NCBI GenBank assembly: GCA_029851415.1
Contig: CM056742.1
Location: 111,416,246 to 111,480,245, forward strand
Reading direction: 5' to 3'
DNA: 64,000 nt
From: Eretmocerus hayati
Taxonomy: Eukaryota; Arthropoda; Insecta; Hymenoptera; Aphelinidae
Within the stretch, counting starts at the first letter, position 1. Every line of letters starts with the position of its first letter. The notes below the pieces were generated by a model. The model did no database searches, was not told the DNA's origin, and saw only the letters and a list, made by a program, of their open reading frames with translations. The translations under genes and the position numbers were made by a program. This document shows, piece after piece, positions 10,829 to 23,500 of the stretch.

Positions 10829-13381
10829 CTATGAGATGTCTAGCATTGCATCTGCAATGGTAACGGCACGGATATCAGGAATAGGGATGGCAAGACAGAA
10901 TTTTGAAAGTTGACACTGCATAGTTAATATGTGACGGTTACCCGAGGGAGTGGTTGGCAAAGGGCCTACGGTATCTATAGCGATTTTCGTGAATACCTCC
11001 GTAGGTGTGTCTGAAATGATCATTGGGACTTTTGTTCGGATTCCTATTAGTTTTGGTTCTTGACAGACGGAGCATTTATTTACAAAACTTTCTACGTCTC
11101 TTTTCATGCCCACCCATGAGAATTTTTCTCGAATGCGTCTATATGTCTTCCCTATTCCTCGGTGTCCCCCAGATAAACTCGAATGAAATTCCTCCATGAT
11201 GTTTGCCGCTTGGCTAGCTTCTGGGATGACACAAGTACCATAACAAAAGGTTATAGTCAAAGGAAAATTTCGAAATTCGGTTTGAATTGTGTCCTTTATG
11301 AAAGACTCTGGAAGTTTATCTGTTAACTCTCCTACTCGTGCTATGCGGAAAGAATCTATCTCCGAATTCCGTATCAGTTTGGAAAGATTTGAAATGGCTA
11401 ATTTCACGTTTGCGGGTGTGATAGAACTATCTTTTTTGTCACAAATTACGAGACTATAAATGAATCTTTTTCGGTTTTTAGTCACTAGAACTTCGCCTAT
11501 TTCGGGATCTTGTGATTTTAATTTAGCATAATCAATCGCTCCAATGTCAGTCAATAATTTGTTATTAGGAGAGCTCAAGTCTAAGTTCGCGGGTATGAAA
11601 TGAACTATATTATCCTTCAGAAAAGTGAGGCATTCACGTGTGGTGCATACATTCAGTGTTGTTGGTAGTTTGTCCTCAAGGTCAGATTGAATGGTCGAAC
11701 CAAAGTCTCGTTTTTCATTTGGGGGTTGAGTCGCTTCAATGCGATGAGGTGGCGGTTGGTGTTTGGGAGAGTGATCAGCACGAGGAGAGATGGAACTTGA
11801 TCCTGATCTATTTCTTTCGGGGGCGCCCGAGGCTTGTTTTTTCATAGTTTGAGATTCTAAGGGAGCCTCTGAGATTCTATAAGACGATACGTCATCTTCA
11901 ACATCACTGCCTTCCTGCGCGATGGTACTGAGTGTTTTCCAAAAACTTGGAAGACCACTCCTCCTGCTTACAGTCAGAGGAAGGGGTGTTGATCTGGCAA
12001 CTGTTTTTCTAGATGGAGACATTTTTGTTCTCATGGCTTCTGGTGTTAGGGTAGTCTCAGGAGATATGAAAGAATGTGCTATCCGCTCTTCCACGATCTC
12101 ATTTGATACCGGTTCTGCCCCCAAGTAGGCTGGTAAGGATGTCGTAGATTTTTTCAAGGAAGAATTTGAGGAATGCAAGTTCGGGTCTGAAAATGTTAAA
12201 AGAGCATTGCCTCTATTCATAGGTTCATCGTCCCACCAACAGGTTTGGCTTTTATCGGGTTTCGAAATTTTTGGAAGATTCTTCGACCATCTCTTGGTAG
12301 ATTGAGCATCTGGTATAAAACTCTCGTCAGACGAAGAAGAAGAATCGGGGTCATGAGTGATATTGTATGGTATCTTTTTCTTTTGATTGCAAGTTGGGTT
12401 TTGGGTTGGTGTAATGATGTTGGGCAGCCCCTGTTCGTCTGGTGTCTCAATATTGCTCCTTTCTTCGGTGTTAGTTCGTTTAGATGACTGGTCTGTTAGA
12501 TTGGATTCTTCATCCTTGTCCAAGAGATCTGGCAGAAATGATTTGTCTCGCTGGGGAATAGGGGGTTCGTCAAACTCTTGAGCTTCAGATTCGTCACTTG
12601 AGATGAGAGATTCAGACGAGCTCTGCGTTTCTCGCGAAGACTTCAGTATGGGAATTTGAGTCCTTGGGCCTCCTTTCCTAATTCTGAGTCTTTTGGCGAT
12701 GGTGCTCCCATCCAAATCCCCTTGTCCTCCGGACATATTTGCTGGTCTTTCCGGAGGCTCAATCTTGGAACCTTTCTTCCTTCCTCGCTTAGGCGGAGCC
12801 CTAGATGTAGTCGATGATGAATCTGAAATTGATTGTTTGCGGGCATTCTCAGCTTGTTGCTGTGAAGTCTTTGTCGGTCTAGGACGTAACGGTAGCATTT
12901 TTACTGATGCTACAGACGAATCAGAATGAGTACTCTCTTCAGACTCAGATGATGAGCAAGAGCACTCTCCATTACTTTTGAACGTAGGTGCAGGGTAATC
13001 AGAGGGCTGGATTTCAACTGGGTTGCGAGAAAGGGCATCTGCGTTGGTATTCTGTACTCCAGGCTTATTTTTGATGATATAATTATACCCTCTGAGTTTA
13101 GCCCTCCAACGGTTAAGTCTACTCATGGGATCCTTGATGGATTCGATCCAGGTTAAGGGCTCGTGATCTCCGTAGATGGTGAAATGGCGTCCGGACAAAA
13201 AGTGACGGAAGTGTTGAACAGAATTGACGACAGCCAGATGCTCTCTCTCTCTCTCTGTTGCAGAATAATTTCTTTCTGCTTTAGATAAGGATTTCGACAT
13301 GTAAGCGATGGGTTGGTCGTTGCCAGGTTCGCCTTGGGGAAGTACCGCCCCTATGGCTCCGTTGGGAGCATCACAGGTCAA
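10829..13381 (-). pseudogene. pol: Pol: RNase H C-terminal half, long Ser-rich linker, integrase N-terminal half
   Basis: Residues 1-120 complete the RNase H domain (IAYMSKSLSKAERNY, NADALSRNP). Residues ~120 to ~570 are a low-complexity, Ser/Pro/acidic segment with a basic patch (RGRKKGSK) and no recognised fold. The integrase zinc domain follows (two His in the FHSSLSGGHRG region, then CSVC near residues 770-773), and then the start of the catalytic core with its first Asp (AIDTVGPLP near 800). The upstream RNase H fragment is in the same frame, broken by one in-frame TAA at 13427-13429. The linker is far longer than the connection usual in gypsy pol. It is open over ~450 codons, which suggests it was coding when the element was active. 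Confidence 0.8.
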
Positions 13382-13426
13382 AATGAAGGGTTTGTCGAAA
13401 TCAGCAGGAATTAGAACGGGGGCCTC

Positions 13427-13729
13427 TTATAAAGCTTGTTTGAGGGTCTCAAAACTCTTCTGTTGTTCTTCTTTCCACTCAAATTTCACGCCCTTGGAAA
13501 GGAGGTCATTCATGGGTTTCGCTTTCTTAGAAAAATCCTTGATGAAGCGTCGATAGTGATTCGCGAGGCCTAAAAATGATTTGATGTTGCGTGTTATTTT
13601 AGGCGTAGGAAAATTCCGAACGGCATCCAGTTTTGAAGGGTCGGGTCTAACTCCGCGTCTATCAATGATGTGACCAAGATATTTTACTTCGGTCGTTAAG
13701 AATTCACACTTATCTGGCTGGAGTTTCAT
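13427..13729 (-). pseudogene. pol: Pol, end of RT and start of RNase H
   Basis: This frame holds the RT thumb/connection (KYLGHIIDRRGVRPDPSKL, FLGLANHYRRFIKDFS) and reaches the beginning of RNase H before a TAA at 13427-13429. It is in a different frame from the RT fragment upstream, which overlaps it by 20 bases, so a frameshift lies near 13710-13760. Confidence 0.85.
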
Positions 13730-14429
13730 ACCAGCATCTGACAGCCGTTGGAAGACTTTGTAAATTTATCTTAATATGCGAATTTAGCGAATCTGAAAAA
13801 ACCAGTATATCATCCATATAAATGAAAATTTCAATGCCTTGTAATCCAATCATTACGTTATCAATAGCTCGCTGGAAAAAAGCTGGACCATTGCATAAAC
13901 CAAAGGGCATAACCAGCCATTCAAATAAACCATACGGAGTTGGAAACGCTGTTTTTGGCCGATCAGAAGGGTTAACTTGAATTTGATGAAATCCGCTGAC
14001 GAGGTCAAATACCGAGAAATATTTTGATTTTCCCATCAGTTCTAAGATCTCTTGAATGTTGGGTAACGGATATGCATCTGGAATGGTTTTCTCGTTCAAC
14101 TTACGATTATCAATGACTAACCTGTAACGCCTCTTTCCATCCGGACATGGTTCTTTCGGTACAATCCATAAGGGAATCACCCATGGACTGTTAGAGTGTT
14201 GAATTGAATGATCTTGTAGTAATTTGATAATTTGTTCGCGGATCTCTTTGTGTAGGGTAGGTGGGTATCTATACTGCTTGGAGGTGGTGGGTTTGTCATC
14301 TCGAGTGACAATATGATGTACATATTTCGTTCTTGGTGGCAAATCTCCCGGCAACATGAATATATGATTGAATTTTCGAACTATCCGTCTCAATTTCTTC
14401 CGACCATGACGACAATGATGGGTTCGCAA
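13710..14429 (-). pseudogene. pol: Pol, reverse transcriptase domain
   Basis: The classic RT blocks are in order: RYRLVIDNRKLNE at residues ~101-113, FDLVSGFHQI at 141-150, MPFGLCNGPAFFQ at 174-186 and the active-site YMDD at 204-207. The polymerase aspartates are intact. The frame is open upstream to 14561 without a Met, and a single in-frame TAA at 14562-14564 separates it from the protease frame. The type is Ty3/gypsy, near errantiviruses. Confidence 0.9.
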
Positions 14430-14561
14430 TAGAAACTTTACTATGATCTTGACTCTCTCTGATTTAGATAATGGTTTCGTCGGTTCTATTGGTTCGGGTT
14501 CAGAATCAAGACAGTCCTCTGAAAGTTCTAGGTCATATTGATCTAAGTTTTGGGGAGGTAT

Positions 14562-15467
14562 TTACACTGTGATATCTCTGTCTAACGTGTTAGTGGCTAT
14601 GGCATAGCATATGCCATTCATCACTTTAACAGTACATTCTCCTAAAAGAACCCCTTTCTTTGTTTTGACAAAGGGTAGGTAGGCGTCTCCGTCAGGGAGA
14701 TCAGTCCAAATTTTGACGGGGGCTTTTGACATGGCAGGTATTGTAACAGAGTATATATTCGCTGCATTAGCTGTTTCAGCGCTAGCATCACTGTCCTGAT
14801 AAGGGAGCTCCTGCCATTGGTCTCCAATAGACCGAGTTACGGAGTCCATGATGGGGGTGTCGTGGGTGATTGTTGCGTTAGCGTGGGACTCATTTGAGTT
14901 CTGAGGCTCATAAGTTACCTCGAGTGATTCATGAGTTACGTTGATGTTACTGTTTTTTCGTAACTCAAGAGGTGTTGTGTCTGTCTCTGTAACATTAAGT
15001 CGGCGTTTTTCTGGGACAACGATTACATCCGTCATTGGATAAGAGAAAATTTCTTCTTCGTCAAGTTCGACGTCTTCCTGGTCATCTGAGGAATCTAGGT
15101 TAGGTTTGGGTGGAAGGAAGGATATGGGGTGTTCTCTCTCTCCTTCGAATGACACTAAGTTCTTATCAAACAATATCCATGCTCCATATTTCCGAAAATA
15201 ATTTGATCCTAAAATAATGTCATATTTTACTATGCAATCTGGAGGAAGAACATGGAGTTTGATTTCTTTACCAAAAATACAAGTTTTAATCACTCCGAGA
15301 GCGTAAATAGGCTCTTCAGATACTCCCGTGACACGTATAATACGTGAGACATCCATTTTAATATCTGGTCTACATGCAGTGAGGCGAACGGTGCAAATAT
15401 CTGCCCCGGTATCCAAATACACTAAACCCTGATTTGCTAGAAGCATATCATGCTCAATTTTTATCAT
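14562..15467 (-). pseudogene. pol: Pol, aspartic protease region
   Basis: Near the start lies LDTGADICTV, the active-site signature of retroviral-type aspartic proteases, followed by a flap-like stretch and ILGSNYFRKYG, the second conserved protease block. The remaining ~170 residues are acidic and Thr/Asn-rich and lead toward RT. Pol is in the -1 frame relative to gag and overlaps its end, as in retroelements that use -1 frameshifting. No textbook slippery heptamer was found by eye in the overlap. A TAA at 14562-14564 interrupts the passage into RT. Confidence 0.8.
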
Positions 15468-15472
15468 CGGCC

Positions 15473-16843
15473 CTATTCCTGGGCTTTTGGCAGTTCGTAA
15501 TTTCCTACGCTCATTATTTTGCTTGAAGGCTTCGCCGGCTTGCCCGCGGTCTGATCTTGACTGCGGGCAGGCTGGGAGTTTAAATGCTGGGCGACAGTAG
15601 GATTGGGTAACTGTTGTTGGGTATTAGAGGATACAAAGGGTTTTTCCCGTTGATACGTGTCGGAGGGATATTGAGGAGGGGGAAGATATCCTGGGAACAT
15701 GGGTGGCCATGGATATGGATAGTAGGGGTGGAATGATTGAAATGGAAACTGCGGATAAGGGATAGTCGGAAAATTTTGATAAGGAGAGCGAGGTCGCACA
15801 GGAGAGTTGGAGCGGTTATATGGTGATGTGGGGCGTTGATATGGTGAACTTGGACGAGCTGGTGAGTTCGATCGGTCAGATTTTTGTGCCCTTGATTCAA
15901 TAGGGCTAGATGAATAACTCAAATTGGGTAGAGCTAGGATTCGGCCTTGGGAGTCAAAACGCATCGGCGCTGGCGCGATAATGTCATTTTTGTCGTAATG
16001 GTGTGGTATATGGTTCCTATCATATATTCTGGAGTCGTTACGGTTCATGAAAGTGACGTGTTTTTGTTTATTTCTGTCTATCTCGGGAGTTGAAGGGCGT
16101 TGAGGGGTCGTGTAATGTAACTCAGCGTGACTAAGGTTCAAGCTTACAGCAAAGCTTTCAGCTTTCTCTGCTGCTTCAAGAGCCTCAGCCATTGATTTTG
16201 GTGAAATGAAAATGATACCGTTCCGCACACTATCTGGCAATCCTCTAATGAATGACTTCAAACCGAGAATTTCCAAAGATGGTTTATAATCAGTATTTCT
16301 AGCTTCTCCTTCAACGTCGTTTTTGATCGCGGCGATACCACCTCTCATCAAGCCTCTGATTCTATTATAAAATTGACGTGTAGATTCATTTTTCTTCGTC
16401 TCAACTGACATGATCTCATTAATGTAAAAATCGTAAGGTTTCCTGGGTAGGAAGTTCAATTTCAAAATTTCCTCAAGCTGATCAATGGTCTGTATATTTT
16501 CGTCTCCGAGACATTTCCTAGCATCACCTCTAATCTTGGTTAATATACCACGTAAAAAGTCAGGATGTTTGTTATCTGAAATAGTTCCGAGATAATTTCT
16601 TATGTCTTGGATGAAGTCTTTGAGAGGGGTGGTACCATCGTATTCTTTTATGTTAGCTAGAGCTTCGCGCACACAACTACCCAATGAAGTGTTGATAAAG
16701 GTATCGAAAGTGAGTTTCAACTGTTCCTGATCTTCTAACTCTTTTTGTCTGAGAAAAGTAGTGAGAGCTTGTTCTCGTGCAGTTGCGTCTGCGATGGCGT
16801 TGATATCCATCAAGGATTCATTTAATCCAGAAGAAAAGGCCAT
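15473..16843 (-). CDS. gag: Gag polyprotein, errantivirus/gypsy type
   Basis: An uninterrupted 456-residue frame at the 5' side of pol. The middle has the helical capsid-like pattern of Retrotrans_gag proteins (DFIQDIRNYLGTISD, ARKCLGDENIQ, STRQFYNRIRGLMRGG). There is no CCHC zinc knuckle, which fits errantivirus Gag. The C-terminal third is Pro/Ser/Tyr-rich with repeats of the form SPYQRP, SPYNRS and RPRSPYQ, ending with a Pro/Tyr/Gln-rich stretch. Met at 16843 is chosen because it starts the conserved part. Gag is the only long gene of this element without a visible lesion. Confidence 0.85.
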   Translation of the reverse strand: MAFSSGLNESLMDINAIADATAREQALTTFLRQKELEDQEQLKLTFDTFINTSLGSCVREALANIKEYDGTTPLKDFIQDIRNYLGTISDNKHPDFLRGILTKIRGDARKCLGDENIQTIDQLEEILKLNFLPRKPYDFYINEIMSVETKKNESTRQFYNRIRGLMRGGIAAIKNDVEGEARNTDYKPSLEILGLKSFIRGLPDSVRNGIIFISPKSMAEALEAAEKAESFAVSLNLSHAELHYTTPQRPSTPEIDRNKQKHVTFMNRNDSRIYDRNHIPHHYDKNDIIAPAPMRFDSQGRILALPNLSYSSSPIESRAQKSDRSNSPARPSSPYQRPTSPYNRSNSPVRPRSPYQNFPTIPYPQFPFQSFHPYYPYPWPPMFPGYLPPPQYPSDTYQREKPFVSSNTQQQLPNPTVAQHLNSQPARSQDQTAGKPAKPSSKIMSVGNYELPKAQE

Positions 16844-17360
16844 CCGGGAGAGATCCCTTCACCAGATTTTTTCCAATAGTAAGAAGTAGTCTTGTCGAAT
16901 GAGCGAGAGCGCTATTAATTCGGGAGGATGTCTAAAAGTCGCTCTCGAACGTCTCCCAAACGTAGAGCTTCCATTTTGGTCTTGCACCAGTCGCCGTGGA
17001 GATCCGGCATTGTCAACCAGACTTCATCTCACGAGGCGAAAAAGTCTCGCTCCGTCCGCTAAGACTGACCGAATGCCCGGCTAATCCTGCCAGGATTTTT
17101 ACTTAAGGAACTTTCTTCTCGGAAAGGCAACCAAGAGACCTTGGAACCAGCTTCAAAACAGTCTGAGATACGTTAGAAGATATTGAGATGCGCCAGAGTG
17201 AGAGGTGTTGGAGGTCAAGGTGGGCTTCAATGGGTACTCCATCATTGCGTCAACCCTGGTCGATTAATTCATCTCTGATAGTAGCTACCTGCGACGAGGA
17301 GTTGAGAAATAACAAGGAAAAAAATTAACCACGAAAATCTCTGGATTCCACATTCATGTT
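16844..17360 (-). other. Presumed 5' leader of the element; 5' LTR not found
   Basis: Upstream of gag (higher coordinates) about 450 bases are non-coding. Neither the LTR hairpin nor the LTR ends seen at 4770-5587 occur here, so the 5' LTR is missing, too diverged, or replaced. No convincing primer-binding site was recognised. Confidence 0.4.
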
Positions 17361-17409
17361 GAGCGCATGAGCGTACGCACGCCACCTTGTCTTTGCGCGC
17401 ACGCCACTC

Positions 17410-17575
17410 GTGGGTACACGCAAAAAAGTAGGCGCGAGGTGGCGCAACGCGCTCGCCGGTTGCAGTTGTTTGCTCTGGCGTTTCGCCGGCTGATACGCCG
17501 CGTCGAGTGTGCACGGGCCTCGCAGGGATATTGCCCATGCGACCGCGGCTGGCGATTCTCGGCAGCTCGCTTATC
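17410..17575 (+). repeat. GC-rich ~165-bp dispersed repeat, copy A
   Basis: The segment from ACGCAAAAAAGTAGGCGCG to GGCTGGCGATTCTCGGC matches the reverse complement of 26413-26580 over ~165 bases with roughly 85% identity by eye. It is GC-rich in AT-rich surroundings. On the minus strand both copies can be read in one frame as RPVHTRRG...PEQTT.TGERVAPPRA. Confidence 0.7.
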
Positions 17576-17810
17576 TTAGAGCGGCGCACGGCAACGGATT
17601 CCTCGTGGCCTTGCCTGAGGAATCCCCCATTGCTCGTGCCAAATTAGCACACGCAACTTGTCTCCCTCTTCCACAAGTTTTCCCCTATGGTGAACGGAGA
17701 CGAGTTCTTTTTCGAGCAGTTCACGTTTCATGATGAATCTTGTTGAGTCTTGAAAAATGTACAAAAAATTTGGTAGACTTGTTAGTTATGAGAAAACAAC
17801 TACTATCATA

Positions 17811-19624
17811 ATATGGACGGCTCCCGACCAGAACGTTATACGTCCATTTTGGTGAAAATTGAGTTTTTGACGGGAAACGATAGGGAATAGATGCACAAAC
17901 ATGTATGTGTAACTCCGGGAGTGAAAATTCATTCTGAGCCGTCACAAGCACCATGACAATTTTTGGGAAAAAAGTTTCGACTCATTTTGGGGACCAAAAA
18001 GGTATAAGTCAATGCCCGAGCATCAAAACACGGCTCTCGTACCTTCTATTCTCAGTTACCGCACTTCTCTAGGCTTTGTGAAGTGGTAGTACACTCCAAA
18101 AACTAGGATATGGGTGCCCTGTGTTGTGGAGGTGGCTGCATCAAGTCGACATCGAAGTTCATCGGGGCTTTTTTCACGCTCTGACATTATGGACAAGGCT
18201 CATGTACATGAAAAATCGCGGAATAGCATTCTGTGGGGAGTTTGTTTGAACATCGTGATTTTGCTGAGGGCTCTGAATTGAACTTCTGCTTACATCGTCT
18301 CACATCGTCAGTAATGAGACAGGATTTACAGGGTCAATCGAAGAGTTTCAGTTAATAGAGCGATTGATCTTGAACTTGCTCGTTTATAATCATTTCTGCA
18401 GGAATGATATCGTCTCAAAGGACTGAACAACTGCATCTTAGATACAGACAACTTCGATAATCTATATGCAATATTCCTTCTGTTAAGAGCAATGTGAATG
18501 ACGAAGAATACCTAGCCTCATCATAGAATAGACATATTTCATTCACAATTATTATTCCGAGAAATCATTCTGAATATTATCAACTTGCACTCTTGTTATT
18601 AGTAATCGCTCAACTGCCCGAATTCGATTTTTCTGCTGGTTACAAGTGAATCTCATTATACTCGATATTGTCGTGGAAATACTATACTACTCGAATCGAG
18701 CCACCTGCGTTCAATTTGAATCGCTGGATGCTTTTCATCAATATTAGTTGTTTCAGACTGCTAAATTGGATAAAGTCCGACTACTCATTCAAACTCCACG
18801 TTTTGAGATAAAAGTGTTTTGATTCTGATCTTTTCAGTGTAAACTCTCTCCAGTAGAATCTCCAAGTAAAAAATACATCCTCCAAAACTTCCCAAACGTT
18901 GTATTAGAGTGTAAACCAGGCTGATTGTATGGATACCGCTCGACTGGAACCCTAGAATACGCACACGTGAACCGCAATTTGAAAAATGTCATCGATTACG
19001 GTCGTAGTACTCCAAATGTATCATTTTTGGTGAGATTTGTCGATGTAACCCGATAATGATGGTTGATGGACCTAATCAAATATCTTCACCAAACCCCAGA
19101 CAGCTCCCAGTCAACAATTTCAGGAAAAACATGGATTTATACCGTTCTGTCCCCCAGAATTTTTCAACTTCCTTTTACGCAAAAAACGGCATAAGTCCAT
19201 AGTGTTTCGACGTTTATTGATGCAAAAGGATTCAAATCGAAATTTTTTTTAATATTTTACGATCTAAAATGGTGAAAGCTGACTAGTTTCCTCACTTCCC
19301 CCGGTCCAGAACTTTATAAGTCCCTTCAGAAAATATGATGGACTTATACCGTTCTGGTGCGGAAAAATGTAAAGAAAATTTGGGGACGAGAACGGTATAA
19401 GTCAATTTTTTTATTGCAAAACAAGTGATAAAAAATGTAAACAGTTGAAAACCATCACGCTCAATGCAAAAACTGCTGTAAGAACATACTCATTACATTA
19501 TAAATGAAGCATAATCACTAAAAATGACAATCCGAATTTTCTATTGCAAAAAAAACTTTGAAGCTCATTTGCCAGAGATGCCAAAAATGGACTTATACCG
19601 TTCTGGTCGAGAGCCGTCCATATA
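17811..19624. mobile_element. Non-autonomous DNA element with ~43-bp terminal inverted repeats
   Basis: The left end starts TATGGACGGCTCCCGACCAG and the right end is its near-perfect reverse complement (CTGGTCGAGAGCCGTCCATA), with the match continuing to about 43 bases. The motif GAACGGTATAAGTCC recurs inside in both orientations (near 18000, 19140, 19310, 19335, 19385 and 19590). There is no transposase-like frame. The size is 1.8 kb. Target duplications are ambiguous because the flanks are AT repeats. Confidence 0.75.
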
Positions 19625-19629
19625 TGCAA

Positions 19630-20520
19630 GGATTTTGGGGATCTGTCCATATTTTGCAAGAAGTAAGTGAACACCAGGGAATTGTTGACTTGAAAATATT
19701 GGCATTCATAGCATTCTAATGTAGGACCTGAAGATTTTTGTCTTAATGTAATAATAGGACTACAAGTTAGATTGTGAGCAAATGGGTTGAATGATGCTGG
19801 AAGAATCGTTTCCTCATATAGGATACGAGTTGAACGAAAGATCACCAAAAATGTCAGGAATGCCAATTTCTCGATTATTCCTGTTATGTAGTCCAGCTAC
19901 GCGTTCGTGTTACATTATATTTTTCGAATTTTCCCCATGAAACGGGATGGCATTCTACACGACAGATATAAAATGATCACAAATATGTTTCAAAAGGTTT
20001 TTGTGGGATAACTCGTCATCTCAAGTAAAACATTTTGTTTAAAGTATTCAGGTTATAGAAGTTGAGGACTGAGAAAATAGATCAATATGCTCATCCAAGA
20101 ACAGCGACATTAAAACAAATCAGTCTGGGGATTCTCCAAAAAGATAATACATGGAAGTGGTCACGATTTTGATAGTAAATTCACTCTATCCAACTCACCT
20201 CATCCAATTGAAGAGCTCTGTTCTCTCCACTGCAATGTATTCATCATTAGACCTGAAAAAGTTTATGAACATAATGAACCCTCACAGTGAAAACAAATTT
20301 TCACACGACGAAAAAAGTCCAGTGAATAAAGATAATAAAGAATCGATGCATAATGTTCAAAATTTTTCTTGTCTAATAGTCTCCTAGTACCTCTATCACA
20401 TAACTGTACAGTGGACAATATAGGAACTTGCTGTATTTACAATTGCTCATGCATACATAATACTGAAATTCGTACAAATAAGCATAGATATTAATTTTCT
20501 GATCGTATGAGTGCGCAATA
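19630..20520. other. Intergenic, no gene supported
   Basis: Only short frames occur, including a 122-codon minus-strand frame (19498-19866) that overlaps the end of the element at 17.8-19.6 kb and has no recognised domain. Confidence 0.4.
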
Positions 20521-20534
20521 AATCTTCAAAAAAG

Positions 20535-23500
20535 CTAGAGAGCATGCCTCGTTACAACATATTTTTTATTTTCAATGTCGAACATGAGACACACCATTGG
20601 CGAGGCCAAGTTATTGTACGGAATCATGTTATCTGAATCTTCATCTGGAGAAACAATATGAGCAGCGTACTCATCGCGAAAATTGCAAGGTGTCAGAGAT
20701 TGATAGCGGAAGACGATCTCACCACCCACTTCAAAGACATTCTCCACTAAACCGAAAATTATCCCATCAGGGGAAAAGTCGATCACAATTATTGATCTTT
20801 CCGTGTAAGTGTAGTAATTGAGAGCAACTGATTGGATCTTCTTTTTTTGCTTGAGCGTTGAAAAATGACGCATTAGCTAATACTCCCTTCTTTTCTTTAC
20901 CACAAGTTTTGAGAACTGATTGATATCTCTGATTTCAAGGTCATAAAGCTGAGTTGGAGTCTGGTTCCAATTGTTTTTAAAGTGTTTACGTGGCAATTTG
21001 AATATTCGATGCACTTCTTGATGAGTTGGTGGGAAGCTTCAAATCAAATAGACGAAGTTTTTATGACAGGACCTGTCCTGCTTATGATCCGCATGTAATG
21101 CAAGAGTAAATGAAATTTTGCTCTCAATGCACTAAAGAGTGAGATGTACAATTCATGATGCTCCTTAATCAAACTTTCCAGTTGACCGAGTTTCGGTTCA
21201 GTGATCAGTGGGCTGGTAACAATGTGATTCATTCCTCTATGTTTCAAATACAAATACCATGCTGAATTATCGAGGGGGACAAGGTCAGCAACAAGAATAG
21301 CGAAATATCGAATAAAAAACGATATCTCTGAGCTCGACATTCTTAACCGCCCATTATTCTTAATGTACTCATTTGAAATATTTTGCGGAATATTGCCAGA
21401 TTCAAAAGCAAAGTTCCAACTGCGCGTCCTTGAATTTAAAAGGTCGATGAAGAAACGTCCTTCCAGATTGACTAAATACACCAAAATTCGTGCCATGACA
21501 ATGTGACCGAGCCCTTCGAAGATATCGTGCATCACATCAGCGCTCGCATTAGGAACCATATGGGAATCATCTAATTTATTGAAAACACAAGCTCCACGGA
21601 GACCTGTCGCTTGGAGACTCTTATTGAGCAGAATATCCTCCTCATATTATCAGATGTTCTCAACATGGTTTCATCCTCTTCCGTCAGAAAATTAATTTCA
21701 TCCCCCCCCCCCCCCAATATGACAGATTCGGCAAAAACGAGTGAGATAGAACGAAGAAACCATTTCAAAAATGCTATTCACTCCGAGATTATCACCCAAG
21801 ACGAGACAGAGCGCAAAATAAACCCGAACTTTTTTGCCCTTGATGTTGATCTCAACCCCTTCCCTTCGCAATTTTTCTGCATCCTCTATGAGATGGCAGA
21901 AAACTGCTTTATTGCCATACTCTTCCTTGGTCTTCATGAAGAAAATATCAGTGACTATGATAGTATCGGTTCTTGATATTATGTTAGGAAGCAACACAGC
22001 GGGTTGTACATAGAACGTCTCAAAACTACCTCCATTTGCATGAGTTCCCAGTGGACTACCAGTTTGAAATCCATCGCAATAGCCGCCAAAGAGCAGAAAT
22101 ACAATTTTCCCCTCATCAAAATTTCGACATATTTCATCCCATAATTCAGCCTGACGAAAATTCTGTAATGGATACTTATTTGCTCTCAAAAATCTGTAGT
22201 GATCCAGGGTAGATTCAAATGAACCCTCGATCTCAAAGAGCCTCTGCAAGCCCTCGGTTATGAGGAATCTGACGATTGAAATGTCTTTTGTTTGCGAATC
22301 TAAGTTTGTGTCAGTCAATTTTGAAACTGTAACTCAAGCGATTGGACAAATCAGGGGTTCCTTGTACAAACCCGATCTAGTGTAAACTTCACTCGTTTGG
22401 ACTCGGTTCTCAAATGTTCAAAAGGACGTCTGTATTTGTCAAAAGTTCTCTGTAGTTCCTCGGAAACTTCTTTCCTCACGACTCCTTCAAAGGACTCGTT
22501 CAATTTGTTGAGCAAAAATGGATTATACACCTCGCCAATAAAACGAGAGATTTTGTCTATCATGAACTGTATGTCACTCCTAGTCAGATCGAGATTGGCA
22601 TGGAATCCCGTAGTGAAATTTGTAGCTAAGTCTTTCAAATCCATCTCTCTCGATACTCAAAACAAAAAATGTAAAGCAAAAGTTTTGGACACGGTCAATT
22701 TGTAACACTTACAAATACATCAGTCGCTTCAGCATGATTGCAATTCTCCAATCAAGTTATTAACGGACTTTGCAAAGTAAAATTTTCTCTTCTTCTCCAG
22801 TTTGTACTTCCACTTCATTAGAAAAGACCACTTATGCTCGTGCGCAGTAGGCCAAGGTAAATCAATGATCAGGCTCAGTTTAAAGAGGAAATCGACTGCG
22901 CCGACTGGAAGTTGGAAATCGTACACTAAATCGTGGAAAATAACGTGGCAGCAGTTCAAACTTTCCAGGTTTCCACAATGAATAATGTATGGATGCTTCC
23001 CTCCATAAAGACCTTCTTGAACCTTCTCTAAGGCAGAAATGATACCTGCTAGATTTGCATGGACTTATAAAATCGATGAGAGTCATTGAAACCCATCGAA
23101 TTGGCTGACGTTCTAGTAGATAGAAACTGACGTTCTAGAAGCGATAGATCATCTTTGCATGAACTATGAAGGACAATGCTGTATCTGCTACACTTGGCCG
23201 CCAAGCAGCATCAGGTCCGTTACTTTTCAAATTCAACAATTTCAACACGAATGGAATTATGAGGAACCCTAGTCCATCTTCTTTGTCTACAAATATACCA
23301 TTATAACATTCAAGTTAGACTATCCTAGCCAGTTGATATTCATGGAGTGGATCGAGAGATCAAGATGTATATCTAGCTTTACCTTTGAATAGATCATCTT
23401 TGGCAACTCCCATCAACGTTTTCAAATCATCGTAATAGTTAATCAAAGTTTTTAACTTTTCCAAATTTTCTAGTATGCCAGGCTCGGTTTGAAGCTCTTT

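Noticed and set aside
15473..15520. Slippery heptamer at the gag-pol overlap
   Set aside because: The -1 frame relation is clear, but no X XXY YYZ sequence in the gag phase could be found by eye.
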